A program made the translations under genes and the position numbers. A stretch of DNA of 64,000 nucleotides. Origin: Mitsuokella sp047974105 (GTDB lineage: Bacteria; Bacillota; Negativicutes; Selenomonadales; Selenomonadaceae). Where the stretch lies: contig NZ_JBHYRS010000002.1 in NCBI RefSeq assembly GCF_047974105.1, forward strand, positions 124,001 through 188,000. The letters run 5' to 3'. Of the stretch, positions 52,891 to 61,630 are shown one piece after another. The notes below the pieces were generated by a model, which was given only the letters and a program-made list of their open reading frames with translations, ran no database searches and had not been told where the DNA came from. Position 1 is the first letter of the stretch. Every line of letters starts with the position of its first letter.

Positions 52891-53478
52891 TCAGTCTTTA
52901 TCCGCATCATTCGTGAAGCGGATCTGGCCGTTTGCAAGCGATGCGACACTGGCGAGAGCCTCAAGGCGGTAGCCCTTGTCAAGCAGGCGCTGATGGCCCG
53001 GCTGGAAGGCTTTTTCAATCGCGATGCCGATGCCGGCAACCTCAGAGCCCGCATCCTCGACGAGCTTGGCAAGGCCGAGGGCGGCTTCGCCGTTAGCGAG
53101 GAAATCATCGATAAGCAGCACACGCTCTCCCGCCGGCAGGAATTTCTGCAGCACGAGAATGTCGGAGTACTCTTTTTTCGTATAGGAAAAGACGCGGTGC
53201 GTGTAGACAGGCTCGTTAATCAGGGCCGACTTTTTCTTGCGCGCAAAGACGAGCGGCACATGGAGCTCTAAAGCCGTCATGACGCCGATGGCAATGCCCG
53301 AGGCTTCGACCGTCAGCACGCGGTCAATCTTTGCATCCTTGAAAAGGCGTGCGAATTCCTCGCCCATGGCTTGCGAAAGTTCCGGGTCAATCTGATGATT
53401 GAGGAACGAATCCACCTTGAGTACATTGCCCGGCAGTACGATGCCATCCTGCTTGATTCTCTCTTCCAACAGTTTCAT
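52891..53478 (-). CDS. xpt: Xanthine phosphoribosyltransferase
   Basis: 195 residues, typical of Firmicute Xpt. MKLLEERIKQDGIVLPGNVL and KVDSFLNHQIDPEL are the conserved N-terminus; the PRPP-binding motif is RVLLIDDFLANGEA (~123-136). It converts xanthine and PRPP to XMP in the cytoplasm. In B. subtilis the xpt-pbuX leader has a purine riboswitch; here only 85 bp separate xpt from the upstream queE stop and I see no such aptamer, so regulation differs or lies further upstream. Confidence 0.93.
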   Translation of the reverse strand: MKLLEERIKQDGIVLPGNVLKVDSFLNHQIDPELSQAMGEEFARLFKDAKIDRVLTVEASGIAIGVMTALELHVPLVFARKKKSALINEPVYTHRVFSYTKKEYSDILVLQKFLPAGERVLLIDDFLANGEAALGLAKLVEDAGSEVAGIGIAIEKAFQPGHQRLLDKGYRLEALASVASLANGQIRFTNDADKD

Positions 53479-53563
53479 GATTCTTTTGACTCTCCCTTAG
53501 CAAATCAACAACAAAATTAACGCGGATGTATCTCAACATCTCTGGATACCCAATCGGCCCCGC

Positions 53564-54310
53564 TTAGAGCTGGCCAATCATCTTATGCGTCTGCGGAATG
53601 ACGCGGACATCCCTGAGATTCTTGAGGGCATAGGCATGGCACGCGAGGATTTTTTCAGGGCTCGCGGCCTTACAGCCGCCGTACGGCGTGACCGGCTGAA
53701 TGATAAACAGCGCGTCCGGTGCATATTCCTTGAGAAGTTCCACACTCTTTTCAAATTCCTCTTTCGTCGTCTCGTCCGATACGACAAGCTTGACGTAAAG
53801 GTCTTTCGTGCGCGCCAGCTCGAGGAATTTGGCATGGGCCTCCCACTGCGGCTTCGTGACAATGCTCGGCAGCTTGATATCCATGCTGATGATATCGGTG
53901 ATATCGAGGATGGATGCGAGCTGCTTATAGAGCGTGCCGTTCGTCTCGAGGAAGATTTTGACCTCGCTGCCGTGTTTGCGCAGATGGTCTGCGACCTCGC
54001 GGATAAAAGCGGCATGCAGCAGCGGCTCCCCTCCCGTGAAGCTCACAGCCTGATGCGGGACTTCCTGCAGAAGCTTTCGGATGTGTTCTGCCGTCTGCTC
54101 TGCCGTCAGCGGATTGGCCAGCCTCTCAAACTGACGCGAGCCGGCTGCCGTCTCCGCATTGCAGAATGGATGCGTATTGGGCGTATTCTCGGTATCGCAG
54201 TAGCTGCAGTCGAGGTTGCAGCCCTCGAGCCGCACAAAGACCTGACGGCAGCCGACGTATTTGCCCTCGCCCTGAATCGATGAAAAAATCTCAATAAGGT
54301 TTTCCTGCAT
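53564..54310 (-). CDS. queE: 7-carboxy-7-deazaguanine synthase
   Basis: 248 residues from ATG 54310 with a G-rich binding site 6 nt upstream (a GTG directly before it is the alternative). The radical SAM motif is CNLDCSYC (CX3CX2C) after SSIQGEGKYVGCRQVFVRL, the QueE hallmark. The insertion after the motif and AVSFTGGEPLLH (~95-106) are typical. It rearranges 6-carboxytetrahydropterin to CDG in the preQ0/queuosine pathway. It follows queD by 15 bp. Genes for QueC and QueF are not in this window. Confidence 0.94.
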   Translation of the reverse strand: MQENLIEIFSSIQGEGKYVGCRQVFVRLEGCNLDCSYCDTENTPNTHPFCNAETAAGSRQFERLANPLTAEQTAEHIRKLLQEVPHQAVSFTGGEPLLHAAFIREVADHLRKHGSEVKIFLETNGTLYKQLASILDITDIISMDIKLPSIVTKPQWEAHAKFLELARTKDLYVKLVVSDETTKEEFEKSVELLKEYAPDALFIIQPVTPYGGCKAASPEKILACHAYALKNLRDVRVIPQTHKMIGQL

Positions 54311-54325
54311 CACCGTGCCCCCCTA

Positions 54326-54703
54326 TTATTCCTTCGTGTACGTGACCGAGGAATTCGGCGTCTCGTAGATGGTAATGGCGTAGAGATAACTGTCGCGCAC
54401 AAAGGCCTTGCTGTGTTCCATCTCCTTGAAGATGATGCGCGCGAGATTCTCGGCCGTCGGGTTCACGCCCTCGCTGAACGGCTTGAGCTCATTGAGGAAA
54501 CGATGGTCAAAGCGGTCGAGCGTTTCCTTAAGGACGTTCTTGACGACTTTGAAATCGACGAGCATGCCGAGCTCATCGAGCTCTTTGCCCTTGACGATGG
54601 CTTCGACCTTCCAGTTGTGGCCGTGCAGACGGTCGCACTTGCCAGGATAATCGACGACGCGGTGGGCGGCTTCAAACGCGCCCTCTACTTTTAACGTATA
54701 CAT
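54326..54703 (-). CDS. queD: 6-carboxy-5,6,7,8-tetrahydropterin synthase
   Basis: 125 residues from ATG 54703 (AGGAGA 6 nt upstream); an in-frame ATG 18 nt earlier has no site. Zinc ligands are the His in FEAAHRV and the pair in LHGHNW, and the catalytic Cys is in GKCDRLHGHNW (~25). HRFLNELKPFSEGVNPTAEN is the conserved mid-region. It converts dihydroneopterin triphosphate to CPH4, feeding QueE. It probably heads the run queD-queE-xpt-pbuX-radical SAM. Confidence 0.94.
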   Translation of the reverse strand: MYTLKVEGAFEAAHRVVDYPGKCDRLHGHNWKVEAIVKGKELDELGMLVDFKVVKNVLKETLDRFDHRFLNELKPFSEGVNPTAENLARIIFKEMEHSKAFVRDSYLYAITIYETPNSSVTYTKE

Positions 54704-54753
54704 AAAAAATCTCCTTTTCAATGCAGCAAATATATCAGGTTTACTAAAACGAA

Positions 54754-54778
54754 ACCTCCCTTCATATATAAGGGAGGT
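54754..54778 (-). terminator. Terminator of phospholipid/glycosyltransferase operon
   Basis: A perfect 9-bp stem ACCTCCCTT / AAGGGAGGT with AT-rich 7-nt loop, followed on the minus strand by TTCGTTTT. It lies just past the glycosyltransferase stop codon and before queD. Confidence 0.6.
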
Positions 54779-54801
54779 AAAACATGCAAAATGGGCTTAC
54801 A

Positions 54802-56082
54802 TCAGTCCTGTTCCGTCTTTTTGATAGACTTCGTGTTCTTGACGTTGCCGACGATGTCGTTCATACTCATGGCACGCGTGTGCTGCGTATGGCTCCACTC
54901 GTGTTCATTGCGGTGGATGAAGCCGAGGAAGATAATCGGAATCCAGGAGTAGATGAACACCGGATACAGCAGCATGTAAAGCCAGGATTTCCATTTGGCA
55001 CGAATCTTAATTAGGATGATCATCGGCAGGATGTACTGGCCGAGCATGATGGCCGTCATGAGCTGCGACGGCATGAAATTATAGATGTTCGTGTAGAACG
55101 GCGGGAACGCGAGCTGGATGTAGCTGATGATGATGAAGATGGTCGAAATCATCAGGAAGTGCGGCTGCATGAGGTAGATGCATTCATCCCACATGCGGAT
55201 GTCCTTGTGCTTCCAGCCGGCCTTGAGCATCTTCGGGATGAAGCGGTTACCGACATCGAACTGGCCCTGCGCCCAGCGGCGGCGCTGATTCCACGACTGC
55301 TTGAACGTCAGCGGCTTCTCATCGTAGATGATGGCGTCGTGTGCCCAGCTCGTCTTGATGCCCTCGGCCATGCACTTCATCGTGAATTCCATATCCTCGG
55401 TCAGGCACGTTGCCTGCCAGCCGTGTTTCTTGAGGATTTCTGAATCAAAGCACATGCCCGTGCCGCCGAGGCAGGCCGACAGGCCGATGTTCGATTTCGC
55501 GAGATGTGAAATGTAGCAGATGACCCAGAACGCGATGGCGAACGTACCAGAAACCCACGTATCGTACGGGTTTTTGGCATCCATATAGCCCTGAATGACC
55601 TTATCGCCTTTGCAGAGACGGTTATTCATCTCCATGAGGAACTGCGGATGCACGAGGTTGTCGGCATCGAAGACGCAGACCGCATCGTACTGCTTGTCCA
55701 TCTTGAACAGGCGGTCGAACATCCACTGCAGGGCATAGCCCTTGCTCTTCTTCGTCGGATGTGTGCGCACCTCGACAATCGCGCCGGCCTTTTCCGCAAT
55801 CTCCGCCGTATTGTCCGAACAGTTATCCGCGATGACATAGATGTCGTACATGTCCTTTGGATAATTGAGCTGCTTGAGGTTCTCGACGAGCTGGCCGATG
55901 ACGGCGTGCTCGTTATGAGCCGCGACGATGAGCGCAAACGTCTTGCGCGGCGTCTTGATCTTAACTTCCTTCTTACGCCACATGCCGCAAAAGCCGATGA
56001 CGAAGAAGTACAGCGTAAAGAGGAAAATCAGGATCTGCATTGGCACCATGATGATGTCAAAAGGATGTGTGAACAAAAACAA
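54802..56082 (-). CDS. Membrane glycosyltransferase family 2
   Basis: 426 residues from TTG, placed directly after the pssA stop. One or two N-terminal membrane helices (MVPMQILIFLFTLYFFVIGF) precede a GT-A domain: ALIVAAHNEHAVIGQLVENL (~50-69), VIADNCSDNT, the metal-binding VFDADN (~140-145), LTEDMEFT and the processive-type QRRRW (QxxRW, ~268). Three or four C-terminal helices follow. This resembles cellulose synthase/NodC/IcaA-like polymerases, so it may build or export a polysaccharide or modify a lipid. Linkage to psd-pssA suggests an envelope role, but the acceptor is unknown. Confidence 0.87.
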   Translation of the reverse strand: MFLFTHPFDIIMVPMQILIFLFTLYFFVIGFCGMWRKKEVKIKTPRKTFALIVAAHNEHAVIGQLVENLKQLNYPKDMYDIYVIADNCSDNTAEIAEKAGAIVEVRTHPTKKSKGYALQWMFDRLFKMDKQYDAVCVFDADNLVHPQFLMEMNNRLCKGDKVIQGYMDAKNPYDTWVSGTFAIAFWVICYISHLAKSNIGLSACLGGTGMCFDSEILKKHGWQATCLTEDMEFTMKCMAEGIKTSWAHDAIIYDEKPLTFKQSWNQRRRWAQGQFDVGNRFIPKMLKAGWKHKDIRMWDECIYLMQPHFLMISTIFIIISYIQLAFPPFYTNIYNFMPSQLMTAIMLGQYILPMIILIKIRAKWKSWLYMLLYPVFIYSWIPIIFLGFIHRNEHEWSHTQHTRAMSMNDIVGNVKNTKSIKKTEQD

Positions 56083-56793
56083 TCAGCCTTTCTTTGCAAA
56101 ACTTGCCAGCAGAGAATTGACGATGCCTAGCACAGCATACGTAGAGAAAATCGCGACAGCGAGTGCTGCGAGAAGCGACGCGTGGCCGAGCCAGAGAATA
56201 GCGATGAACATGACGAGAGCCGCAATCTTCGAGACGAGATAGATGGGCTCGCCGCCATCGCCCTTGAAATTCGGGTAATGAACATGGCTGACCATGAGCC
56301 AGCCGACCAAGGCCATAATGATAGGATACCAGATGCCAAAACACATCGGGTCAATGCCGAGGTTCACGAAGAGCAACGTCGTCATGGCGACGATGTTGCC
56401 GCCGGCCGGAATGGCAAGGCCCATGAAGTAGCCGTGCACAACCGAGGCATTGACATTGAAGCGTGCGAGGCGCCACATGCCGCAGATGGCAAAGAAAATC
56501 ACGACGATGACGCCGAGAATCCCATGGTTATGCAGCACGAACGCCCAGGCCAGAAATGCCGGTGCGATGCCGAACGAGCCGAGGTCGCAGAGCGAATCCA
56601 TCTCCTTGCCCATCTCGCTGGCCACGCCGAAGAAACGTGCCGTGCGGCCGTCAAGGCCGTCAGCGACGAGCGCAAGCAGGATAAAAATCGAGCCCCACGT
56701 GAGATTGCCACTGTACGTCGACAAGATTGAACACATGCCGAAAACAAGATTCGACGACGTGCACATATTCGGTATTAACCTGCGATAATCCAT
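56083..56793 (-). CDS. pssA: CDP-diacylglycerol-serine O-phosphatidyltransferase
   Basis: 236 residues with about eight membrane helices. The CDP-alcohol phosphotransferase motif is DGLDGRTARFFGVASEMGKE, then MDSLCDLGSFGIAP (~46-79), containing DGx2AR and Gx3Dx3D. It makes phosphatidylserine from CDP-diacylglycerol and serine. Its start overlaps the psd stop by one base, so the two steps to phosphatidylethanolamine are made from one transcript, fitting a diderm envelope. Confidence 0.94.
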   Translation of the reverse strand: MDYRRLIPNMCTSSNLVFGMCSILSTYSGNLTWGSIFILLALVADGLDGRTARFFGVASEMGKEMDSLCDLGSFGIAPAFLAWAFVLHNHGILGVIVVIFFAICGMWRLARFNVNASVVHGYFMGLAIPAGGNIVAMTTLLFVNLGIDPMCFGIWYPIIMALVGWLMVSHVHYPNFKGDGGEPIYLVSKIAALVMFIAILWLGHASLLAALAVAIFSTYAVLGIVNSLLASFAKKG

Positions 56794-57431
56794 CAGTCTT
56801 TCATCCTCCCGATAATCGTTGTACCACCGGCGACTTTTTCGCCCTTCGCCACAGTCACGGAAACCTCCCTTGGCATGACGACCTCAAGACACGAACCAAA
56901 CTTAATCATGCCGTAGAGCTCGCCCTGCTCGAGCTTGTCGTCGAGCGTGACATACGAAACAATGCGGCGTGCCAAGATGCCGGCAATCTGCTTGACCGTG
57001 ATGCGCAGGCTGCCGTTCTCGATGCCGAGCAGGTGGTGTTCGTTCTCAAAGCCGACCGTGTCCTTGTAAGCCGGACGGAAACGGCCGCAGTAATATTTCT
57101 GAAGCTTGATTTCTCCGTCCATCGGGCTGCGGTTCACATGCACATTGAAGACCGACATGAAAATCACGATTTTCGTGCAGGGCCCTTTGACAAAGCCGTC
57201 TTCATCCGCCTCGAGCTCGACGATGTCCGTGACCGTGCCGTCGGCCGGCGACAGGATGACCGAGGCATCCTTTTCGATATGACGCTTCGGATTGCGGAAG
57301 AAATAGCAGAAATACAGCATGAAGATAAACGGGATGACCGCGACCAGCGGATGAAACGACCAGCCCAACAGCAGCGTCAGTACAAAACATCCCCCGATAA
57401 ACGGATACCCTTCTGAAATGATCGGAGTCAA
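56793..57431 (-). CDS. psd: Phosphatidylserine decarboxylase proenzyme
   Basis: 212 residues, the short archaeal/Firmicute-type form. TTG start with AGGAGG 7 nt upstream. One or two N-terminal membrane helices (YPFIGGCFVLTLLLGWSFHP), then SPADGTV (~62-68), IVIFMSVFNVHVNRSPMDGE and the autocleavage site in KFGSCLEVVMP (Gly-Ser), where the serine becomes the pyruvoyl group. It decarboxylates phosphatidylserine to phosphatidylethanolamine at the inner membrane. Confidence 0.94.
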   Translation of the reverse strand: MTPIISEGYPFIGGCFVLTLLLGWSFHPLVAVIPFIFMLYFCYFFRNPKRHIEKDASVILSPADGTVTDIVELEADEDGFVKGPCTKIVIFMSVFNVHVNRSPMDGEIKLQKYYCGRFRPAYKDTVGFENEHHLLGIENGSLRITVKQIAGILARRIVSYVTLDDKLEQGELYGMIKFGSCLEVVMPREVSVTVAKGEKVAGGTTIIGRMKD

Positions 57432-57491
57432 AACTCCACCTCCTGTTTCCGTGATCAGTCCGCAGCTGCTGCCGAAGCGGCCGCATACGGA

Positions 57492-57518
57492 GCAGGCCAG
57501 TCTCCCCTACTGGCCTGC
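57492..57518 (-). other. Leader hairpin of psd operon
   Basis: A perfect 10-bp stem, GCAGGCCAGT / ACTGGCCTGC around a 7-nt loop, lies between the promoter and the psd ribosome binding site. No T-run follows, so it is an RNA structure or operator rather than a terminator. Confidence 0.5.
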
Positions 57519-57531
57519 CTGCTAATTTATC

Positions 57532-57560
57532 ATTATAACGGATTGCCCAGCCTTTGTCCA
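57532..57560 (-). promoter_or_regulatory. Sigma-70 promoter of psd-pssA-glycosyltransferase operon
   Basis: On the minus strand TGGACA (57560-57555), a 17-bp spacer and a perfect TATAAT (57537-57532), about 100 bp before the psd start. Confidence 0.75.
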
Positions 57561-57616
57561 TAAGCAGAGGGCAGTCTGCCGCCCTTCTTTCCGGAAGTCC
57601 GGGCAAAATATCCCTT

Positions 57617-58348
57617 TTATTTTTTGCCCTTTTCCTTGTGGACCTTGAGCACGAATTTCGGCAGGGCCATGAGGCGGCCGGCGCGCTTCGGCTGCAGCAT
57701 GCCGCGGAACAGCCATTCAAGCTTCGCCTTCTGCATCCAGCGCGGGGCGCGCTTCATGACGCCCGCCATGACATCGAGCGTGCCGCCGACACCAATCGAT
57801 ACGGGCACGCCGAGTTCTTTCTGATGCTTGTAGAGCCATTTTTCCTGCTTCGGCACGCCAAGGGCAGCCAAGAGCAGGTCCGGCTTAGCCCTGCGGATGT
57901 TTTCGATGATTTCCGGCTCATCCTTTTCCGAGAAGAAGCCGTTGCGCGTGCCGACAATCTCGATGCCCGGATACAGGCGTTCCGCCTTCTGCTTGGCGAG
58001 TTCGGCAACGCCCGGGGCCGAGCCGAAGAAATAGATGCGGCGTTTTTTCTCCGGCGCACGTCTCATGAGTTCCTGCGCGAGGTCGTAGCCTGCGACACGC
58101 TCCGGCATATCGTGGCCGAGGTGATGCGCGGCCCAGACGGTTCCCGCGCCGTCCGGCACGACGAGAGCCGCTTCGTTCAAAATCTTCATGAGCTCCTGGT
58201 CATGCGTCGCCCGCATGATCATCTCCGCATTAGCCGTCGCGATGAGCACGCCGCTCATCTCATCCATATATGTCTCCACCTGGGCCACGGCTTCGTCCAT
58301 CGTGACGGAATCCACCTTGACGCCCAGAATATCTATCTTCTTCGGCAA
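57617..58348 (-). CDS. WecG/TagA/CpsF family glycosyltransferase
   Basis: 243 residues from TTG with GGGGG 7 nt upstream. Family blocks are DILGVKVDSVTMDEAVAQVE (~5-24), ATANAEMIMRATHDQEL (~37-53), the catalytic-region Asp in ALVVPDGAGTVWAAHHLG, YFFGSAPGVAELA and KPDLLLAALGVPKQEKWLY (~160-178). The family transfers N-acetylmannosamine or a related sugar onto a lipid-linked precursor (teichoic acid linkage unit, enterobacterial common antigen or capsule). A diderm has no wall teichoic acid, so an envelope or secondary wall polymer is more likely (inference). Peripheral membrane enzyme. Confidence 0.9.
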   Translation of the reverse strand: MPKKIDILGVKVDSVTMDEAVAQVETYMDEMSGVLIATANAEMIMRATHDQELMKILNEAALVVPDGAGTVWAAHHLGHDMPERVAGYDLAQELMRRAPEKKRRIYFFGSAPGVAELAKQKAERLYPGIEIVGTRNGFFSEKDEPEIIENIRRAKPDLLLAALGVPKQEKWLYKHQKELGVPVSIGVGGTLDVMAGVMKRAPRWMQKAKLEWLFRGMLQPKRAGRLMALPKFVLKVHKEKGKK

Positions 58349-58476
58349 ATCATTACCCCCTTAGGCTGAAATACTGCAAGCCCTTATGATATAAGGTTAA
58401 TTTTATCATAGGGCTCGTGTATTTTACAAGTATGAAGATGAATTATCGTGTCAATATAAATAAGGCAGGAAAAAAC

Positions 58477-58514
58477 AAAAAGCCCCGAGCACCATTTTGA
58501 TGCCCGGGGCTTTT
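58477..58514 (-). terminator. Terminator downstream of aspS
   Basis: AAAAGCCCCGAGCA and TGCCCGGGGCTTTT pair with one mismatch around an AT-rich loop. On the minus strand the stem ends in CTTTTTGTTTTTT. It lies 28 bp after the aspS stop codon. Confidence 0.85.
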
Positions 58515-58541
58515 CCATACTAACCCTGCTAAACTTAAGGA

Positions 58542-60347
58542 TTAGTTTTCTTTCTTCTCTTTTTTCTTGACGGCCGTGCGGATCGACAGCTCGCGGAGCT
58601 GTTTCTCGTCAACCGGCGACGGAGCGTTCGACATGACGTCGCGGGCGCTCTGCGTCTTCGGGAAGGCGATGACGTCGCGGATGGACGGGCGTTTCGCCAT
58701 GAGCATGACGAGACGGTCGAGGCCGAAAGCGAGGCCGCCATGCGGCGGCGTGCCGTACTGGAACGCATCCATCATGAAGCCAAACTTCGTATGAGCCTGT
58801 TCCGGCGTGAGGCCGAGGGACTCGAAGACCTTTTCCTGCAGGTCGGCGTTGTAGATACGCAGCGAACCGCCGCCAATCTCGACGCCGTTGAGGACCATAT
58901 CGTAAGCGTTGGCCTTGACTTCGCCCATGCGGTCCGTGTTGAGGAGAGGAATATCCTCGTCGCGCGGTGCCGTGAACGGATGGTGCATGGCCTTGAAGCG
59001 GTGCTCTTCCTCGCTCCACTCGTACATCGGGAAGTCGACGACCCAGAGGAAACGGAGTGCATCCGGATCAATGAGATTGCGCTCTTTGCCCATCTCGAGG
59101 CGCAGCTGGCCGAGAGCCGTATCGACGACGAGACGCTTGTCAGCGACGACGAGCAGCAGGTCGCCCGTCTTGGCGCCCGTAGCTTCGGCGATCTTGGCAA
59201 ACGTTTCATCATCGTAGAACTTCTTGAACGGGCTCTTGATGCCGTCTGCCGTGTACTGAATCCAGGCAAGGCCTTTGGCACCGTAGACTTGAACGAACTT
59301 GACGAGGTCGTCGAGGCGGCGGCGCGGGATGTCGGCGTAGCCGTCGACCTTGATGCACTTGACCATGCCGCCATTTTCGATGACGGAGTTGAAGACCTTG
59401 AAGCTCGAACCCTTGACGTACTCGGAGATGTCCATGAGCGGCATGTCAAAGCGCAGGTCCGGTTTATCGGAGCCGTACTTGTCCATGGCCGTATCCCACT
59501 CCATGCGCTCAAACGGCGTCGGGATGTCCTTGCCGATGGCCTTTTTGAAGAGCTCTTTGATCATGCCTTCCATGAGCGTCAGGATATCGTCCTGGCTCAT
59601 GAAGCTCATCTCGATATCGAGCTGCGTGAATTCCGGCTGGCGGTCAGCGCGCAGGTCTTCATCGCGGAAGCAGCGGACAATCTGGAAGTACTTCTCAAAG
59701 CCGGCAACCTGCAGAATCTGCTTGAAGATCTGCGGGGACTGCGGCAGGGCGTAGAACTCGCCCGGATTGACGCGGCTCGGGACGAGGAAGTCGCGGGCGC
59801 CTTCCGGCGTGCTCTTGCAGAGCATCGGCGTCTCGATTTCGAGGAAGCCGTTGCGGTCGAAGAAGTCACGCATGATCTTCGTCACGCGGTGACGCAGGAT
59901 GATGTTCTTCTGCATCTCCGGGCGGCGCAGGTCAAGATAACGGTACTTGAGGCGGACCATCTCGTCCACATCAATGCCATCCTGAATGTAGAACGGCGGC
60001 GTCTTCGACGTATTGAGGATGCGCAGCTCTGCGCAGACGACCTCAACTTCGCCCGTATCGATGTTCGGGTTGATCGTCTCTTCGCTGCGCGCACGGATCT
60101 TGCCGCGTACGGCAATGCAGAACTCGTTGCGCAGGGACTCTGCCTTGTGGAACGTTCCTTCGTTCATGGCAGCTTCATCGAAGACAATCTGCACGAAACC
60201 GGAACGGTCGCGCATGTCGACGAAAATCAGTCCGCCATGGTCACGACGACGGGAGACCCAGCCGCAGAGTACGACTTCCTGGCCAACATCCGTCTTGCGA
60301 AGCACGCCGCAATGATGGGTGCGCTTCATACCTTGTAATGTTTCCAT
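58542..60347 (-). CDS. aspS: Aspartyl-tRNA synthetase
   Basis: 601 residues, the bacterial-type length with a GAD insertion. The N-terminal OB anticodon-binding domain starts at RTHHCGVLRKTDVGQEVVLC. The class II core has motif 2 FRDEDLRADRQPEFTQLDIE (~219-238) and motif 3 GLAFGLDRLVMLM (~540-552). HHPFTAPRDEDIPLL is the bacterial AspRS block. It charges tRNA-Asp, possibly also tRNA-Asn where AsnRS is absent. Its start overlaps the hisS stop by one base (TAATG). Confidence 0.97.
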   Translation of the reverse strand: METLQGMKRTHHCGVLRKTDVGQEVVLCGWVSRRRDHGGLIFVDMRDRSGFVQIVFDEAAMNEGTFHKAESLRNEFCIAVRGKIRARSEETINPNIDTGEVEVVCAELRILNTSKTPPFYIQDGIDVDEMVRLKYRYLDLRRPEMQKNIILRHRVTKIMRDFFDRNGFLEIETPMLCKSTPEGARDFLVPSRVNPGEFYALPQSPQIFKQILQVAGFEKYFQIVRCFRDEDLRADRQPEFTQLDIEMSFMSQDDILTLMEGMIKELFKKAIGKDIPTPFERMEWDTAMDKYGSDKPDLRFDMPLMDISEYVKGSSFKVFNSVIENGGMVKCIKVDGYADIPRRRLDDLVKFVQVYGAKGLAWIQYTADGIKSPFKKFYDDETFAKIAEATGAKTGDLLLVVADKRLVVDTALGQLRLEMGKERNLIDPDALRFLWVVDFPMYEWSEEEHRFKAMHHPFTAPRDEDIPLLNTDRMGEVKANAYDMVLNGVEIGGGSLRIYNADLQEKVFESLGLTPEQAHTKFGFMMDAFQYGTPPHGGLAFGLDRLVMLMAKRPSIRDVIAFPKTQSARDVMSNAPSPVDEKQLRELSIRTAVKKKEKKEN

Positions 60348-61612
60348 TAACCTTTCACCTCAGCACATAGCTTTTCTATAATTGCATCAAAAGAAACCTT
60401 CTGCTGCTCGCTCTTTTCCATATCTTTGAGCATGACGCAGGATTCTTTGACTTCATCTTCACCGATGATCAGCGCAAAGCGGGCATGAGCCTTGTTTGCC
60501 TGTTTCATCTGGGCCTTCATACTGCGGCCCGCATAATCCATCGAAGCCTTGAGCCCGGCACGGCGCAGCTTTGTCAAAAGCGTAAACGCCGGTGCTTTTG
60601 CCGCGTCGCCAAGGGCGACGACAAAGGCATCCGTCTTCTTTGGCTGCTCCGGGATGAGATTCTGTTTCTCAAGGGCCAGCAGCACGCGCTCGAGGCCCGT
60701 CGCAAAGCCGACAGCCGGAGTCGGCTTGCCGCCGATTTCCTCGATGAGGCCGTCGTAGCGGCCGCCGCCGGCTACTGCGCTCTGGGCGCCGAGCGGCGCG
60801 TATTTGATCTCAAAGGCCGTCTTCGTGTAGTAATCGAGGCCGCGCACGAGACGCGGGTCGAGTTTAAACGAAACGCCGGCATCCGTCAGATAGCTCTGGA
60901 CCTTCTCAAAATGCTCACGGCATTCGTCACAGAGGCAGTCCGTGATTTTCGGGGCATCGGCCATGAACGGCTTGTCGGCATCGACCTTGCAGTCGAGGAT
61001 GCGCAGAGGACTTCTCTCGAAGCGGTCCTTGCAGTCATCGCAGAGGTCATCGAGTTTATCGCGGAAGTAGTCCTGCAGGACCTTGCGGTAAACAGGACGG
61101 CACTTCGGGCAGCCGACGGAGTTCAGGCTGAGCTCGAGGTCTTTAAGGCCAAGCGACTGCAGGAAATCGACGGCCAGCATGATGATTTCAGCATCGGCCA
61201 TCGGATTCTCTTCACCGAGCGATTCGACGCCGAACTGATGGAATTCGCGCATACGGCCGGCCTGCGGACGGTCATAGCGGAACATCGAGCCGATGTAGAA
61301 GAGCTTGACGAGCGACGAATCGCCGTAGAGCTTGTTCTGCAGATAAGCGCGCACGACAGAGGCCGTGTTTTCCGGGCGCAGCGTGATGCTGCGTCCGCCG
61401 CGGTCCTCGAACGTGTACATTTCCTTGTCGACGACATCCGTACCTTCGCCGATGCCGCGATGGAAGAGCTCCGTGTGCTCAAAGAGCGGCGTGCGGATTT
61501 CTTCAAAGCCGTAGCGGCCGCAGATGTCGCGGATCTTTCCTTCAACGTAATTCCATTCGCCAACGGTATCTGGCAGAATGTCTTTTGTTCCCCGAGGGGC
61601 ATTGGTGAGCAT
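60347..61612 (-). CDS. hisS: Histidyl-tRNA synthetase
   Basis: 421 residues. Class II core: motif 1 region RGTKDILPDTVGEWNYVEGK; motif 2 FYIGSMFRYDRPQAGRMREF, then HQFGVESLG (~106-134); the histidine-specific LVRGLDYYTKTAFEI (~264-278) and motif 3 AVGFATGLERVLLAL (~305-319). The C-terminal anticodon-binding domain follows. A CxxC-type set (CPKC, CDDC, CDEC at ~168-235) in the insertion suggests a zinc-like site. It is 18 bp downstream of hemZ. Confidence 0.97.
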   Translation of the reverse strand: MLTNAPRGTKDILPDTVGEWNYVEGKIRDICGRYGFEEIRTPLFEHTELFHRGIGEGTDVVDKEMYTFEDRGGRSITLRPENTASVVRAYLQNKLYGDSSLVKLFYIGSMFRYDRPQAGRMREFHQFGVESLGEENPMADAEIIMLAVDFLQSLGLKDLELSLNSVGCPKCRPVYRKVLQDYFRDKLDDLCDDCKDRFERSPLRILDCKVDADKPFMADAPKITDCLCDECREHFEKVQSYLTDAGVSFKLDPRLVRGLDYYTKTAFEIKYAPLGAQSAVAGGGRYDGLIEEIGGKPTPAVGFATGLERVLLALEKQNLIPEQPKKTDAFVVALGDAAKAPAFTLLTKLRRAGLKASMDYAGRSMKAQMKQANKAHARFALIIGEDEVKESCVMLKDMEKSEQQKVSFDAIIEKLCAEVKG

Positions 61613-61630
61613 GAATCGTTCCCCCTGTTA

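Noticed and set aside
53479..53563. Purine riboswitch upstream of xpt
   Set aside because: The 85-bp gap lacks the three-stem aptamer's conserved loop sequences and an anti-terminator pair.
54704..54801. preQ1 riboswitch upstream of queD
   Set aside because: The only hairpin (54754-54778) has the shape and position of a terminator for the upstream glycosyltransferase gene; the preQ1 pseudoknot sequence is not present.
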